From Excoecaria cochinchinensis (taxonomy: Eukaryota > Streptophyta > Magnoliopsida > Malpighiales > Euphorbiaceae), in assembly GCA_947683425.1 (NCBI GenBank), contig CANTUQ010000055.1:23120001-23184000 (forward strand): a stretch of DNA of 64,000 bases, read 5' to 3'. A program made the translations under genes and the position numbers. The notes under the pieces were generated by a model that was not told where the DNA came from, did not search any database, and saw only the letters and a list, made by a program, of their open reading frames with translations. How positions within the stretch are numbered: position 1 is the stretch's first letter; each line of letters starts with the position of its first letter. Shown here in pieces: positions 10,553 to 22,399 of the stretch.

Positions 10553-11699
10553 TGATAAAAACCATACATTGAAGCTGGAAAATAACTTGAGAAAATAAAC
10601 ACCATAAATTAATCAATAAGCAACAGTGAGATAAACCTTTCATTCATATAAATAAATCCAGAAGATGTTCAGAATTCACATTATGGGTAGGGGATTCAAA
10701 GATCCCCCAAATAACTATGAGACTACTCATGATCCATTACAAAATTAAGAGGAAAAAGGAAAGAATAAACCCAAAAATTCATTGAGGAAGAAATCCGAAT
10801 TGAATCCCACGTTCTTCGATCGTCTTCTTTAAATCTTCGATGGAGAATAGCTCAAGACTATGGAAATCCGAATATAATTGTTGTGTATTGAAATTGATCT
10901 ATGCGTTTTAATGTAATTCTCTCAACTTGTAATTTAAATATAAAGAAAAATATTGAAACCCTAATAAAGAACAATAAAAAAGCTTAGAAAAATTCCAGCT
11001 CTCAAAACCCTAGTTGAAAAACTCCTAAAAATTACTCTCCCCCGCAACCAAAAACAAATCTTATATTTATAGTTCTCGAGGGGTCACAGTGGTAATGAAG
11101 TTCTTGCCACTATGAGGCATAATGGGTCATGGTGGCAACCAAATGGTTGTCACCATGAGACTATTGAAGGAACGAATATGCCTGGATGCACCTGAGGGGG
11201 TAACGGTGACAACAAACTTTGTTGCCACCGTGAGGTGCTCGACTTCAACTACTGTCATGGAATTTTCAATGTCACGGTGGTAATGACTTTTTGTTGCCAC
11301 CGTGAGGTACCCCTTGTCCTTGATTCTGCCTTGGGAATTTTCATGTCACGGTGATAACCAGAAGTGTTGCCACCGTGAGGTACCTTCTTATTGCAATCTG
11401 CCTGATGACAATCTATGTCATGGTTGTGACCGTGAGGTAAGCATGACCAGAATTCTACCCTTGATCAATTCATATGTCACGGTCACAACCATTTGGTTGT
11501 GACCGTGAGGTACCTAAAAAATTCCTGCAATCACAATTCAAACTCTATTAAAATGCCCCCCAAAATGCATAAAAATCTAATTTAACTACAATTGAAAAAA
11601 TTAACCAAAAGTAATCATGACATAACAATAAACACAACTGAAAACCCAAAAATCATATGAAAATACTAACAAAACTAAATACTAAATTGAAGTTATCAA
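10553..11699 (-). mobile_element. Athila 3' LTR, U5 side truncated
   Basis: Direct repeat of 19560-20715: both copies run from TGATAAAAA(C/T)CATACAT to GAAGTTATCA with only scattered differences and small indels. It contains the same series of palindromic CACGGTG...CACCGTG units (about 11086-11511). The homology stops at 10552/10553, whereas the 5' LTR continues down to the PBS, so this copy has lost its U5 end. Confidence 0.85.
11086..11511. repeat. Hairpin-forming repeat array in Athila 3' LTR, about 72-bp period
   Basis: Seven imperfect inverted repeats of the type GTCACGGTG-ACAACC...GGTTG-CCACCGTGAG recur at about 72-base spacing. They are the same set as in the 5' LTR (20089-20529). Each unit can pair with itself as a stem of roughly 14-16 bp. 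Short open frames in this block are products of the repetition, not genes. Confidence 0.85.
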
Positions 11700-11716
11700 A
11701 ATACCCCACACTTAGA
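11700..11716 (-). other. Athila polypurine tract
   Basis: On the minus strand AAGTGTGGGGTATTTT lies immediately before the 3' LTR start TGATAACTTC. This matches the AAGTGTGGGGGA-type tract usual in Athila elements. Confidence 0.7.
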
Positions 11717-13284
11717 CTTTGCTCAACTAAGCAGAAGAGTCTTAACCACAAATCCTCAAATCAATTTCTATCAAGTAATTTCATGTGTGTGTGCTAGGCT
11801 AAAAAAAATAAAATTATTTTCCACTTTTCAAAAACAAAACAACCAGCGTATTCCAGCAATTTAACAAAGAAAATGAATTAGTAATTAATTTGCATACTGG
11901 TTTCGCACATGATACTTAGGATAACTATAAGCCTCTCCTTTAGCATCGAAACCACAAGGGTCATCTCCACTAAACAACTCAACTAAAGATTAGAATCACT
12001 AGGTCTTATTCCAAGGTTGAAATGCTAGGTTAGGGAATTGGCTAACAAGAATAGTTAAGGAAATCAAACAAAGAGTTAGCCACTCTACCTACGTACACCA
12101 CTACCCAATATGAACACAATTTTGCCATGACCTACTTTCAATTTACCCACAATTACCAAAACTCGTCTAAACTTCCCAAGATGGAAAACACTAAATCACA
12201 TGAAAAAGAGGAGATAAAAGTCCCTAATGAATTTTTTCTCAAACCTGATCATCTTTGACTATGAAAACATCTTCCTCTCTTTTAGGGTACCCCACAATTA
12301 AATTTTTCTACATATGACTTACTCAAAATCAATGATCAATATTATCACCAAATTTTTATTTTTTTATTTTATTTTATTTTATATTTTTTAAACTCATTGA
12401 GATAATCGAGCTAACCTAAATTGTTTCGCAGACGAATAAGGTGAAATACCCATAATTCTCATTTTCTAACAAAATTGGGCTTCATAAAGGGAAGATTAAC
12501 AATATACTAGGCAACACCCCATAGTTTCAAAATTTTTCTCACACCCATACTATTTTAACAGAAAATACCCTTATTCAACTTTCAATGCTACCCCAACTCA
12601 ATCCTGGAGTGGCTAATTCTTATAAAGGATAGGCAAAAACATTTAGGTTAAATGGTGAAATATGAGTGTAACAAAAAAATAAAATTGCATAGTATGCTTT
12701 TAGCATACCAAATCGGCTCAACTGGGCTAACAATGGAAAATTACACATATAGGTAGGTCAAAAGTCATTTAACATGGTTACTAAAGAAATAATTTGCCTA
12801 GATCATGTTTGTTATATTGTTTCGAAGGGTGATGAGGAAGGTTCTAACTATCGTAAAATTCATTCACTGAAAAACTTTCACACACTAATTTTTTTCAAGT
12901 TTTTCTCAAACAAGCCTATAGTGCACAAAGGATAGGAAATTACAAGATATATGACTAATTGAGTTTATATTGCCGCTAAAACATACAACTAGTCTCTTGC
13001 TAAAATCAGTTTTTAAGATAATCCATTCACAACTTAAAGTTCAAACCATTCACATTAGAAATAACTAGAGGCAAACTAAGCTAAGATAGGAAAATTCAAG
13101 CAAATAACTTAAACAAAATAAAACATGCGAATAAAAATAAATAAAACATATTAAATTGTTAGATACAAATTGAGATGTTAGAATTACTCCCCCTACCCCA
13201 CACTCAAAATCTTGTTGTCCCCAGTAAGTCAAATAGTTACAAATCAAAAAGAAAATCAAAATATAGGATAGGAGGTCTCCCTGC
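11717..13284 (-). other. Athila 3' untranslated internal region
   Basis: About 1.57 kb of AT-rich sequence between the 3' ORF and the polypurine tract with no readable gene on either strand. It contains an A/T homopolymer-rich patch at 12350-12395. Long non-coding regions here are usual in Athila elements. Confidence 0.6.
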
Positions 13285-14452
13285 TCAAGTCTCTGGTGGT
13301 GGCGGTGGAGGAAATTGCGCATTAAAGCACGCAGTCAAAGAAGTAAGGCCCAGCAGCACTTGATCAATTTTGGATTGCAGGTCCGCTTGCATTGCAGAGA
13401 TGGACTCCATGTGCTCCATCAGTGCGGCGTACTGAGAGGAGAATTGTTCTTGCTCTGGGGCTGGAGGAGCTAGAGCTTCAGGATCTTCCTCTTCCTCATG
13501 CGGTAAGCCTCCCAAGCCAAGCTCCACTCTCAGCAGATACTCCTCTCGAGTAGTTAGACAATACCCATTTGCAGTTGTCTCATCATTCGCTATGACCTTC
13601 ATATTCTTCAACATCTTCTTATCAATAGCTGGAAGGTAACAGTTTGGGGTTCCTCAATGGGTTATGTACACCCTTAGCAATTACAGTCACCAAACCTCCA
13701 AGCGCTATCTTTGGGTTCCACTGCATTTTCTCCAATTTATGCCGTAAATGCGGAGCACCATTAATCCGCACTCCCCTTACCATACATGCTAAAAATAGTG
13801 CCTCAGGTAGGTTCACCTGCCCCGCTGAGTCCACATGACTCAAAAAAGACAACGAGAAATACCGATGAATAATTCGCAGGGCATGGCTATTGAGATGGTG
13901 CGCCTTTGTCTTTCCCGACACATACGTAGTGGCTATCACCGTATCTCTGATGGCTGCCCAAGCATTATCTTTATTATAATCATCGAAGCAATCAGGTGCA
14001 AGGGGAGGGAAGCCTAGTAGATATGCGAATCTCACAAAAGAAATCTCATACTCTGTGCCCTCGAGAAAGAATGAAACCGTTCCAGGATCTATAGATGGGT
14101 CTCGGCTGATCCGATAGGTCACAACTGCCACAAAATCTCTGGTTAAGTCAGGATAAACCTTCTCATTATATGTATACAACCTCTCCTAGCCAATGTTTGC
14201 AATAAGCCTTTGAATTTCATTCCGTATTCCCAGCTTCCCAAGCAAATCAAAATCCAAATAAGTGGTTGTAATACATGACCATTTGGAGAATAATGCATAT
14301 GCCGCCTTCTTGCTGCTTGGTACCCAACTCAGCACTTTGGAAATGTCGATAGATGGTTGGCTGGCTTGCTGGCTAGAGGAACTAGAGGCGGGAGCTGAAC
14401 TCTTTCTCTTAGGAGCCACTACATGAAAACAAATGACCAAATTCAATAGCAT
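13285..14452 (-). pseudogene. Athila 3' ORF (plant transposon protein family)
   Basis: A nearly continuous minus-strand ORF of about 370 codons in three abutting pieces: 14452-14186 (Ser/Gln-rich N-terminus with PKRKSSAPASSSSSQQ, then ALFSKWSCITTTYLDFDLL), 14179-13622 (YNEKVYPDLTRDFVAVVTYR, SFVRFAYLLGFP, IIHRYFSLSFLSHVDS) and 13614-13285 (acidic and proline-rich tail ending PPPPPPET). Only one TAG separates the first two pieces and little separates the last two. The order matches the extra ORF found downstream of pol in Athila elements, sometimes called env-like; its function is not established. It is better preserved than pol. Confidence 0.7.
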
Positions 14453-15260
14453 TCTAAGTGCATAAAATTGAAATGGCCCTAAATATCGGCATCAATTAAC
14501 AAGCTCATTCTAACCAAGCAAAAACAATCTCACATGCCCATTTGATTTTATAAGAGATGCATCAATTCACAAAGCAGTCAAGAATGTTCAATTACAGCAA
14601 TAAGCACAATTCAACATAAGGGCAAAGTGAACTCTACATTCCACCTTATCAAGAGATGTACAGTTATGGAAAAAGAGTCATTGAAACATTTTAACAAACA
14701 CTTGGTATGCAGCAAATTAACTCACTGTAATTGGAAGCCACAAGCACTAACAACAACCCAAATTTGAAATTAGAAGCAGTAAAATGTAGAACAAGTAGTT
14801 AAAGCCTAATAATTTCCAATTTCAGCCAAGAATTTGAGTAAAATCAACAACCAAATTCACGCACAAAACATGCCCTAATTTCCTACTCCACATACGTTCA
14901 TGGGTTCAATGACAAAGATGCAAATTGAGAAGGAAGTAAGAATTGATAGTACTCACAACATGAATTCAGAGCAATATGAGAAGACAAAACTAAATGGTGT
15001 TAAAATTCAAGCCTCAAAAGCATAGATATGGAGAAGAACAAGAACATAGAAAAAAACGCAGACAGAAAACAAATAAAAATGAAGAAAAAGAAAGAGAAAG
15101 ATTACTTACTTGATGTAGATTTGCAGAAATTGTAGCCTAAAAGGGAGAATCGAAGCACAACAGTTGAAGACAGAATGAAAATTGCTCAAACTAGAGAGTG
15201 AAGAGTGTGAAGTGAAACACAAAGCATGGGAAAATTAAGTTTTCAAAACATATATCTCGG
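14453..15260 (-). other. Athila internal spacer before the 3' ORF
   Basis: AT-rich sequence with no readable gene. An A/G-rich patch lies at 15040-15105 (minus strand C/T-rich), just upstream of a TACTTACTTG step that could be a splice signal on the minus strand. It separates the hairpin array from the 3' ORF. Confidence 0.5.
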
Positions 15261-15261
15261 G

Positions 15262-15735
15262 GGTCACGGTCACTACCAAGCGGTTGCCACCGTGACATAC
15301 GCGAAATTTTCAATCCAAATTCGAACCGCCACAGGGTCACAGTGACAACTAAATTGGTTGCCACTGTGACATACCACGATTTCAAAACAGAATGCTTCCT
15401 TCCACACGTCACAGTCACAATGAATTTCATTGCCACCGTGACATGTTCCCATTTCAAAACAAAATGTAAATCACCAATTGGTCACGGTGACAACTAAATT
15501 GATTGTCACCGTGACATATACACACGCCAGAACATAATGCATCTTGCCATTTGGTCACGGTGACAACCAAATCCATTGCCACCATGACATAATTCTACTT
15601 CAAAACAGAATGTAATTTGCCATTTGGTCACGGTGACAACCAATTCCATTGTCACCGTGACATGTCCCAGAGCACAATCCAAAATGCAATTTTCTTTAGT
15701 CACGGTGACAACCAAATCTGTTGCTACTGTGATCT
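15262..15735. repeat. Internal hairpin-repeat array in Athila, 72-74 bp period, seven units
   Basis: Inverted-repeat units start near 15262, 15336, 15408, 15481, 15554, 15627 and 15699. Each has the form GTCACGGTGACAACCAA...TTGCCACCGTGAC, so each is a potential hairpin, and each is followed by a spacer containing CAAAACAGAATG-like sequence. The unit and the period are the same as in the LTR arrays, but the spacers differ. This is a tandem minisatellite built from palindromes, outside the LTRs. It is not a CRISPR array: spacers are repeated and the genome is eukaryotic. Confidence 0.9.
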
Positions 15736-15949
15736 CCTGCAAATTTGCAAATTTTTTTCACAAATCTCACCAAACTTCAAGTTACAAAAACTCAAAAATT
15801 ATCCAACAAAAATATAGCTATACTAAGAGTACAAAGCACAAAAAAATGACAAAAACAAGCACGATTAATAACCTAAAAACATTGAATAAACACAAAATAA
15901 CAAAGTTTGAGAAATAGTTCTGTATTTAACAAGTCCGCAGCTAGACTTT

Positions 15950-16215
15950 TAAATACCGTCAAGGGTCCTCGAGGGTGACGATCGATAAAGCACCATCAAA
16001 TGTTGATTCAAAATAGGGCTTCACATGATATCCGTTCACCTTGAACTCGTTCTCACCCCTCGGGTGCCTCAATGTCACTACTCCAAATTTGTCAGCTCTC
16101 ACAACTTCAAAGGGTCCCTTCCACCACGATTTCAGCTTTTCGGGAAATAACCAGGCACAAATTCCTTCCTCATCAACTTTCTATCATGCCACTTCTTGAT
16201 AATGTTCTTGTATTT
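15950..16215 (-). pseudogene. Athila integrase C-terminal scrap
   Basis: The minus strand reads KWHDRKLMRKEFVPG, LFPEKLKSWWKGPFEVVRA and KFGVVTLRHPRGENEFKVNG, then YHVKPYF: the end of an Athila integrase. The catalytic core (HHCC, D,D,E) is absent, as are RT and RNase H upstream. The join to the protease side lies within about 16215-16370, where an acidic segment (EEAQENGFLDDSSNVSL) of the RT-proximal linker can still be seen. The scrap shows that pol was once present. Confidence 0.8.
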
Positions 16216-16370
16216 CGTCCTCTCTCATCCAACTCTTCATCCTCCAAGGAATGCATTAAGCTCACATTCGATGAATCATCTAGAAACCCATTCTCTTGAG
16301 CTTCCTCTACACATTCGTCTGTTATAACTACAAAATAGGCTGACTCCTCCAAATCACTTGACGGATATTT

Positions 16371-18729
16371 CTAAGCCTTATTCATGTCCACCACTAACTC
16401 TTTATTATTGAACCGTATGGTGACCATTTGACCATGTACATCAATCAAAGCTTTCGCCGTATTCAAAAACGGCCTCCCCATAATGAGTGGTACCTTTTGA
16501 TCTTCTTCCATCTCCATTACCACAAAATCCACGGGGAAAATGAATTTTCCCATCTTCACCAGCAAGTCCTCAATCACCCCCTTGGGTCTCCTTACCGACC
16601 TATCTGCAAGTTGGAGTCTCATTCCCGTCTCCTTCAGCTCTTCGAGATTAAGTTTCCTGTACATAGAATATGCCATCAAATTAATGCTAGCACCTAGGTC
16701 ATACAAAGCATTTCCATAAAAATTTTCACCAATTTCATAGGGTAATGTGAAACTACCTGGATCCTCCAGATTTTCAGGAATCTTGTTCATAATTAGAGCA
16801 CTGCAATTTTCTGTGAGCTGTACAGTTCTATGCCCTTCTAATTTCTTTTTTTTCGAACATAATTCTTTCATGAATTTTGCATAATTAGGCATGTGAGCTA
16901 AGGCTTCAGCAAAAGGTAAATTAATGTGCAAATTCTTAACCATCTCTAGAAACCTAGCCAAATTTTTCTTTTCTTTCCTAGCTACAGCAGGAAATGGCAG
17001 CCTATTTATATCGAGATCCTCTACTTTAGGGTTCACTAGGCTCTTACCCTTATCAATCATAGGAGCATTCTCATTTACCTCTACCCTAGAGTTAGAGTCA
17101 CATACCTTCCGTGTTGGCTCCTCCTTACTTGAAGATGGTGAAGATGTTTTATCTTTCTCTTCTCTTTGCGCTACCTCCTTGCCACTCCTCAACGTGATAG
17201 CTTTTGCTTCTTCGTTGGGATTTCGGTCCACATTCGAAGGAAAAGTTCCTGGTTGTCTATGAGACATAGAAGTTGCAAGTTGGCCCAATTGCATTTCCAA
17301 GTTCCTCATGGAAGCATCTTGATTCCGGTTCCACTATTCTTGAGACTTCCACCTCACTTCTTGGTTAGCCATGAATTGTTGTTGGCTATTTACAAACTGT
17401 TGTTGGCTATTCATGAAGCTAGCCAGCATATCTTTAAGATTAGGTTTCTTTTCTTGTACAGGTCATCTCGGTTGATATCTAGGTGGGTGATAAGCTTGAG
17501 ATTGGGCCTGGTTTGAACCTTGACCTGGGTGGTGATGTGGTTGATATGGGGTCTGAAAATTAGTGGATGCTTGAGGTTGGTATGAATGGTTGTGGTTATG
17601 ATGAATGTTTTTGTTGAAAGGAGCTCTTACTTGTGGTTGGGAAGATGAAGCAGCATTCTGATTTCCATCCTTCCAAGAGAAGTTCTGGTGAGTCCTCCAA
17701 CCCAGATTATAGGTATTACTGTAGGGGTCATTTCTCCGATAATCTCCTACAGCATTCACATCTCCCATTGCTTCACTCTCTTGAATATATTGCCCGCCTT
17801 CATATAACCCATTCTCTTGAGAAATAAAGGCTACATTTCATACCTTTAACCCATTCATCTCTTTATGCATCGACTCGATCTGTGCCTTCAGCACTGATAC
17901 TTCATCTGCATTATGTATTCCTTGCCTTTTCGAAACTGATCTAGGGGCAGCCCATTGAGAATCATTTGCTGCCATCTCATCCAACAAATGGAAAGCTTCT
18001 TCCAGCAGCCTATTCATGAAAGAGCCTCCCGATGATGCATCCAATAGAGACCTTGTCTGAGGTGTAACTGCAGAATAGAATATTATCATTAAATGATAAA
18101 TAGCTATCTCATGGTGTGGACAGCTTCTCAATAACCTACTAAACCTTTCCCAAGCCTCATGAAACGGCTCCTCATTCAATTGGTTAAACCCATAATACTG
18201 TTACGAATCTTTGCAGTTTTGGTAGGAGGGAAAAATCTCATTAGAAACTTCTCTTGCAACTGGTCCCATGACCTAATTGATTGACTTGGCAACATATGAA
18301 GCCATTTCCTCACTTTTCCAATCAATGTGAAAGGAAACAATTTCAGTCTCACTGCATCAGAAGTCAATCCTGAAATCTAAACCGTGTTGCTAACCTCCAA
18401 GAATATATCAAGGTACTGTGCAGGATCTTCCAACTCTGAACCTGAAAACTGATTCCTCTGTACCATGGTGATGATTGCTAGTTTAAGTTCAAATTGTACT
18501 CCTCTAGGCAGCACAATCGTCCGATGGTCTTCATTCCATCTTGGTACAGCATAATCCCTAATTGTCCTCTTCCTAGGTACCTCTTCTCTATATCTACCCG
18601 AAATTTCTTCTTATGCCTTCGGCACTTGTTCATTCTTGGGAGGAAATTCATCAATAGGAGGATCTTCCATATTATTCTCTCTATTAGCTCTCCTACATTG
18701 ATGTAAAGTCCTCTCGATTTCAGGATCAT
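16371..18729 (-). pseudogene. Athila gag and protease
   Basis: Minus strand. Gag capsid motifs: VRLKLFPFTLIGKVRKWLHM and LQEKFLMRFFPPTKTAKIRN (18367-18176), then EEPFHEAWERFSRLLRSCPH (18179-17838). A His/Asn/Gln-rich segment follows (17768-17463) and then the Athila hallmark AITLRSGKE and the protease region with NALYDLGASINLMAYSMYRK (DLGAS active site) and VPLIMGRPFLNTAKALIDV (17309-16371). A frame break near 18180 and stops near 17330-17460 and 17830 disrupt gag. The protease domain itself is open. Confidence 0.88.
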
Positions 18730-18852
18730 ATGGTGCTATTTGATCTCTTCTCAATCTGTGCATGCACTAACATTACCTCAAAAGAATAAGAAAAAATAAA
18801 ACAAGAAAAAGAAACACATACAAATAAAAATCAAAACTCACAAACAACGCCA

Positions 18853-18873
18853 ATCCCTAGCAACGGCACAAAA
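18853..18873 (-). other. Athila primer binding site, tRNA-Asp type (degenerate)
   Basis: The minus strand reads TTTTTTGTGCCGTTGCTAGG, which aligns with the usual Athila TTTTTGGCGCCGTTGCC string complementary to tRNA-Asp. Two or three substitutions are present. It places the true inner LTR end near 18878, about 0.7 kb below the point where the two LTR copies stop matching. Confidence 0.65.
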
Positions 18874-18877
18874 AACT

Positions 18878-20715
18878 TAACGCGATCTCAGCAAGTGTAT
18901 TGAATCCGCAAGTAATAAAGTGGGGTATAATTAGGTCCCCTAGTTATCGCACCCAAGGGATTGTGTGTGCAAGTTATGAAAATTGAGTGTATGCTAAAGA
19001 ATTCCCAATTGATTGATGTGAATGAGTTATCTATTAATTAAAAATAACGGAATTAAATAGCCAAAATATGCAAATAGAATTTAATAAATGAAACTGACAG
19101 TAATTTTGGTAAAAATGATATAATAGCAAAGGAACTAACAAGTAAGAGAAATCAATATAAAAGAAATGTTGCTCGGCTTCACTCATCCACCCCATACCCA
19201 AATGTGAATTAATTTAATCTAATTAACACATACGAATGAATTCGGGATAACCCTCTTAACCCAAGCATCCCAATCCGAAGCAAGCTACTCTAATTGCACG
19301 ACATCCCAATCTGGAGTAAGCCATACAATTAGCCTAAGCACGGGTCTAAAATCCTAAGTTCGGTTTACTTTCCCATTCCGGAGCCAAACAACCCAAAAAC
19401 TCATTTATCTCACTCCCCACTCTATTCTTAAATCATAAAATCCTGCTCTTCTAGATTCCCATCCGGACAAGTCTAAAAATACTGCATGCATATAGAAAAA
19501 TTAAGTAAAAACATTCATGGCCTTCAATCCATACAAGCTAAACATCCAATAAAGATACATGATAAAAATCATACATCGAAGCTGGAAAATAACTTGAGAA
19601 AATAAACACCATAAATTAATCAATAAGCAACAGTGACATAAACCTTTCATTCATATAAATAAATCTAGAAGATGTTCCGAATTCACATCATGGGTAGGGG
19701 ATTCAAAGATCCCCCAAACAACTATGAGACTACTCATGATCCATTACAAAATTAAGAGGAAAAGGAAAGAATAAACCCAGAAATTCATTGAGGACGAAAT
19801 CTCGATTGAATCCTACGTTCTCCGATCTTCTTCTTCAAATCTTTGATGGAGAATAGCTCAAAACTATGGAAATCCGAATATAATTTATGTGTATTGAAAT
19901 TGATCTATACATTTTAATGTAATTCTCTCGACTTGTAATTTAAATATAAAGAAAAATATTGAAACCCTAATTAAGAACAATAGAAAAGCTTAGAAAAATT
20001 CCAGCTCTCAAAACCCTAGTTGAAAAACTCCTAAAATTACTATCCCCTGCAGCCAAAAACAAATCTTATATTTATAGATCTCGAGCGGTCATGGTGGCAA
20101 TGAAGTGCCTGCCACCGTGAGGCATTATGGGTCACGGTGGCAACCAAATGGTTATTACCGTGAGACAGATGATGGAATGAATCTGCCTGCATGCACCTGA
20201 TGGGGTCACGGTGACAACCAACTTTGTTGCCACCGTGAGGTGCTCAACTTTAGCTACTATCTTGGAATTTTCTATGTCACGGTGGCAATGACTTTTGTTG
20301 CCACCGTGAGGTCCCCCCTGTCCTTGATTCTGCCTTGGGAATTTTCATGTCACGGTGACAGCTACAAGTGTTGCCACCGTGAGGTACCTTCTCATTGCAA
20401 TCTGCCTGATGATATTCTATATCACAGTCACAACCATTTAGTTGTGACCGTGAGGTAAGCATGACAAGAATTTTGCCCTTGATCAATTCATATGTCATGG
20501 TCACAACCATTTGGTTGTGACCGTGAGGTACCTAAAAACTCCTACAATCACAATTCAAACTCTATTAAAATTCCCCCCAAAATGCATAAAAATCTAATTT
20601 AACTACAATTGACAAAATTAACCAAAAGTAATCATGACATAACAATAAACACAACTAAAAACCCAAAAATCATACGAAAATACTAACAAAACTAAATACT
20701 AAATTGAAGTTATCA
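18878..20715 (-). mobile_element. Athila 5' LTR, full length
   Basis: It starts on the minus strand with TGATAACTTC (20715) and ends next to the PBS near 18878, about 1.84 kb. The lower 0.7 kb (18878-19559) has features usual in Athila LTRs, such as the repeated ATCCCAATCCGAAGCAAGC / ATCCCAATCTGGAGTAAGC blocks at 19267-19325. The upper 1.16 kb matches the 3' LTR and carries the hairpin repeat array. Confidence 0.8.
20089..20529. repeat. Hairpin-forming repeat array in Athila 5' LTR, 72-bp period
   Basis: Units begin near 20089, 20133, 20205, 20277, 20349, 20422 and 20494, so the last six are 72-73 bases apart. Each pairs CACGGTGGCAA with TTGCCACCGTG (or CACGGTCACAACC with GGTTGTGACCGTG in the last two). 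The last two units have switched to a different but still self-complementary arm, so the ability to pair is kept while the sequence changed. Confidence 0.85.
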
Positions 20716-20988
20716 ATACATATCTCAAGCATCAATTTATACCAATTCATTCAAAAGCACAAATTTATGAAACCTGAACTTCCTTTGCTCCAAAAGCTCA
20801 ATTAGTTGTACTTTCACTAACCTTCTCCTTTCCTTAAGCTTCTCTAAGCTTCTCCATTTCAAAACAAACTAAAAATCAACCTTTGACTCATATCCACACT
20901 TAGCCAATTTACATGAAGAAGAAGAGGAGAAAAAGGAGAAAACTAACTACTTACCTTCACAACTTGAATCACTTAACAAATTGGGGCA
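20716..20988 (-). mobile_element. Left half of a chromovirus-type LTR split by CACTA-1
   Basis: This sequence continues at 26817 after CACTA-1 is removed with its GCA target duplication. The joined LTR begins on the minus strand with TGTAAGGCCCCG at 27228. It has the layout of the other minus-strand LTRs in the window: C/T-rich 5' leader, GGG(A)CAGA-type motif, then a splice-like TTACCTTCA segment. The lower end is cut by the Athila LTR at 20715. Confidence 0.6.
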
Positions 20989-21019
20989 CACTACAAGAAA
21001 TTACACCTTTTATAACGCA

Positions 21020-21720
21020 AAAAATTGTCATGAAAAATTCATTTTTCGTCGCTGAAAATATAAAGTGACGAATTTTTATCGTCACAGAGAACGTAACGGT
21101 AGGCGCGTAACATAAAAGTTTTCATGACAATTTACTTTTTTGTCACCGTAAGTATCATTTTTTGTGACGAAAATGATTTTCGTCATCTTTAGTTCTTACT
21201 TTTCACGACAAAAATTATGTCACAAATAAAATTATATTTCGTCATATTATGTTGTTTATCGTCACAAAAAATTGACATTTTTTATGACAAATTTAAAATT
21301 CGTCACGAAATTAAATATTTTTAATGACGAAACTCTACTTCTAGTTAAAACCATTAAGTATTGGTTACGTAATTATCTTCACAAATAAATATAATTTTCG
21401 TCATAAAATATTTAATGTCATCATTAAATCTAATACTTTAAGTGACGAAAAATAATTTTGTCATTAAATTAATGTATATTAATGATGAATATAAATCGTC
21501 ATATTACTTTACAAATTAGTGACAAATACGGACAAAAATAATTGTCACAAAAAATAATTTTAGTGATAATTTTTTATTGTCATTAAATTATATTTTTTTA
21601 TTACAATATTAATATCGCAATTGTAAACATTATATCGTCATTTATGAACTAACAAGTCGACAAATTATGACAAATATACTTGTCATATATGCGTTGTATT
21701 AAAAATGACCCATTTTAAAT
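21020..21720. repeat. CACTA-1 left subterminal repeats (GTGACGAAA-type)
   Basis: Dozens of short direct and inverted copies of a core TTTCGTCAC/GTGACGAAA and its decayed forms (TTGTCAC, CGTCATTAAAT), about 20-40 bases apart. Such arrays are where En/Spm TNPA-type proteins bind in characterised CACTA elements. The motif differs from those of CACTA-2 and CACTA-3. Confidence 0.85.
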
Positions 21721-22399
21721 TTAATGTCATACAATCAATTAAATTTCTAAAGAAAATCTAATATAATGTATTTATTCAAACAAAAGGTTAATTCAATAAA
21801 AACATACTACCTAATGCAAAAAAATAAACTTGCATCCTAATCCAGAAATAAAATCTGTTGAAACTTCAAAATTTGCATCCTGTTCCTACAAAAAAAAATC
21901 ATATATTAGATAAAAAAAGCTCAATCATGTAACACCCTTAATCTATACACACACAACGGTTCCAACGATACTGTACGATTACTCGATTGTCTTACACTAC
22001 TCTTAAAATTGTTGCGAAATCCAGGTAATTATTTTTTTTATTCTTTCACTATACCCATCTGCCCTATATATAGCTATATAGTTTTACTATTCATTAAATC
22101 AAAATACAAATATGTCACTTAATTCTACCGTAATTTCGGAAAAATTTCCTCTATAATATTACCTATTCCCCTGGAAACAATAAAATCTTTACACTTCAAA
22201 TAATCATATATTCATTCACCCCGCTTCAATTCAAACTCCAACACAAGTTTGCCCATCCTCCAATTTAGGTCCAATCTCACACACACCATATATTATGATA
22301 TACTTATATCATCCACTTTCAATACTCAATTCAATTATACAAAATACAAAGGTACAATATTAATACATCAAAACTATCAGCTATAAATAATTTAAGATA

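Larger units (their letters stand above)
10553..20715 (-). mobile_element. Athila-lineage LTR retrotransposon, deletion derivative
   Basis: A minus-strand Athila element: 5' LTR (20715 to about 18878), tRNA-Asp-like PBS, gag, protease, a scrap of integrase C-terminus, a hairpin repeat array, a 3' ORF, a polypurine tract and a shortened 3' LTR (11699 to 10553). Between protease and integrase C-terminus, RT, RNase H and the integrase core are absent, so the element could not copy itself without help. The 3' LTR lacks about 0.7 kb at its U5 end and abuts an unrelated chromovirus LTR. The flanks (TATAA at left, ATACA at right) are not a matching TSD, consistent with a later deletion at the left end. 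Confidence 0.85.

Noticed and set aside
11302..11502. Small proteins encoded by the CACGGTG repeats in LTRs and at 15191-15917
   Set aside because: The peptides (CHGDN, VTVT repeats) only reflect the tandem palindromic repeat; all frames on both strands give similar products.
15262..15735. CRISPR array
   Set aside because: Regular palindromic repeats suggested it, but spacers are related to each other, there are no cas genes, and the DNA is clearly plant retrotransposon.
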